Made by a program: the position numbers and the translations under genes
Notes under the pieces: model-generated
Seen by the model: the letters and a program-made list of their open reading frames with translations, nothing else
Database searches by the model: none
What the model was told of the DNA's origin: nothing
DNA from: Ruminococcus callidus
GTDB lineage: Bacteria; Bacillota; Clostridia; Oscillospirales; Ruminococcaceae
Length of the DNA stretch: 64,000 bases
NCBI RefSeq assembly: GCF_020709055.1
Contig: NZ_JAJFCK010000009.1
Span: 24,680 to 88,679, forward strand
Direction: 5' to 3'
Part shown: one piece after another, positions 63,443 to 64,000 of the stretch
Numbering within the stretch: position 1 is the stretch's first letter
Layout: the number at the start of each line of letters is the position of its first letter

Positions 63443-63946
63443 ATGAGTAAGAAATTTGCAAGACTGGGACTCGCTGCCAGCACCGCAGCACTGACGGGTG
63501 CACTCTGCACCGTAACCGCATTTGCTTCCAGCGGAAGCGGCTCTTCGAGCGGCTCTGCCGGCGGTATGGGGACTGTGGGCTACCTGATCTTTATGGTGCT
63601 GCTGTTCGCAGTGATGTACTTCATCCTGATCCGTCCGCAGAAGAAAAAGGACAAGGAAGCCAAGGCAATGCAGGGCGCACTGCAGATCGGCGACGAGATC
63701 GTGACCATTGGCGGTATTGTTGGTCTGGTGGTTCAGGTCAATGAGGACACCATCGTCATTGAGACGACCGGAAACCGCAACAAGATTCGCCTGAAGAAGT
63801 GGGCGATTCAGGAAAACCTGACCCTGTCGGAGAATACCAAGCGGGAGCAGGAGGCAAAGATCGCCGCTGCCAAAGCCAAAAAAGAGGGCAAGAAGAAAAA
63901 GAAGGATGACGACACCACTGGCGATGGCGGCATCTTGAAGGACTAA
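63443..63946 (+). CDS. yajC: Preprotein translocase subunit YajC, with N-terminal extension
   Basis: Accessory subunit of the Sec translocase (SecDF-YajC). The core is IFMVLLFAVMYFILIRPQKK, the single membrane anchor, then LQIGDEIVTIGGIVG and NKIRLKKWAIQ. Residues 1-40 before it look like an extra signal-peptide-like stretch (ARLGLAASTAALTGALC, then a Gly/Ser linker), absent from ordinary YajC of about 90-110 residues. The C-terminal tail is Lys-rich. GAGAAAGGG lies upstream. secD would be expected next but the window ends. Confidence 0.88.
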   Translation: MSKKFARLGLAASTAALTGALCTVTAFASSGSGSSSGSAGGMGTVGYLIFMVLLFAVMYFILIRPQKKKDKEAKAMQGALQIGDEIVTIGGIVGLVVQVNEDTIVIETTGNRNKIRLKKWAIQENLTLSENTKREQEAKIAAAKAKKEGKKKKKDDDTTGDGGILKD

Positions 63947-64000
63947 GAGCTTGTGTTCATAGGCGTCTATCTACGTCTTTTCGGCAAATTTTGTTGCATA

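Noticed and set aside
63947..64000. The last 54 bases as the start of secD or of a mobile element
   Set aside because: Too short; no ribosome binding site, start codon or recognisable repeat end can be supported.

Overview
The window comes from a GC-rich, spore-forming clostridial Firmicute, most likely of the Ruminococcus/Oscillospiraceae group. The evidence is the in-frame fusion of ispH to an S1-domain protein, the sporulation gene spoIIR, the order hemW-spoIIR-infC-rpmI-rplT, dprA-topA-trmFO, and rnc ... smc-ftsY, an NfnAB pair, strong AGGAGG ribosome binding sites, and sigma-A promoters spaced 16-18 bp. No rRNA, tRNA, CRISPR array, complete insertion sequence or phage module was found. 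Almost all DNA is coding and most genes lie in tight operons with ATGA or TAATG overlaps.

Layout. 1-6445 (+): the end of a DUF1858 gene, then trmK-nif3-rlmA, an MntA/HepT-like nucleotidyltransferase/HEPN pair, rqcH, a zinc-ribbon membrane protein and a 3-methyladenine glycosylase. 6473-18358 (-): ispH::rpsA, plsC, cmk, a BaiN-type flavoprotein, DUF3006, a metallo-beta-lactamase lipoprotein, ygiQ, ftsK/spoIIIE, tepA and a flavin reductase. 18456-26846 (+): a sialate O-acetylesterase, a tail-anchored small protein, rlmB, a large membrane protein that looks like a catalytically dead P-type ATPase, a LytR-CpsA-Psr (LCP) protein with Gly/Tyr/Gln repeats, and a TPR protein. 26861-29224 (-): lepA and a YcxB-like protein. 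29351-30472: an AT-rich two-gene island (DUF4869-like protein plus mini-ATPase) followed by a possible RNA pseudoknot. 30527-42410 (+): hemW, spoIIR, infC-rpmI-rplT behind an attenuator, a TrmH-family methylase, dprA, topA, trmFO, plsX, rnc and a radical SAM gene. 42407-44099: a C39-like peptidase, then an AT-rich segment with a possible immunity gene and the broken start of a Hint (pretoxin-HINT) domain, the remnant of a polymorphic toxin. 44100-56524 (+): smc, ftsY, rdgB, yhbY, nadD, yqeK, a second LCP gene, rsfS, two orphans and leuS. 56553-64000 (+): rpsU behind a structured leader, yqeG, aroQ, a PepP-type peptidase, DUF1877, efp, a CD1247-like protein, nfnA-nfnB and yajC.

Functionally the window is dominated by translation and RNA maintenance: TrmK, RlmA, RlmB, a TrmH-family enzyme, TrmFO, RNase III, RsfS, YhbY, RqcH, LepA, EF-P, IF3, L35, L20, S21 and LeuRS. 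Chromosome handling (SMC, FtsK, TopA, DprA), protein targeting (FtsY, YajC), envelope assembly (PlsC, PlsX, two LCP enzymes) and redox/NADPH supply (NfnAB) make up the rest. The parts least explained by known families are the dead P-type ATPase-like protein, the toxin remnant upstream of smc, the DUF4869/mini-ATPase pair with its downstream pseudoknot, the rpsU leader, and two non-canonical start codons (infC, and probably the metallo-beta-lactamase lipoprotein).
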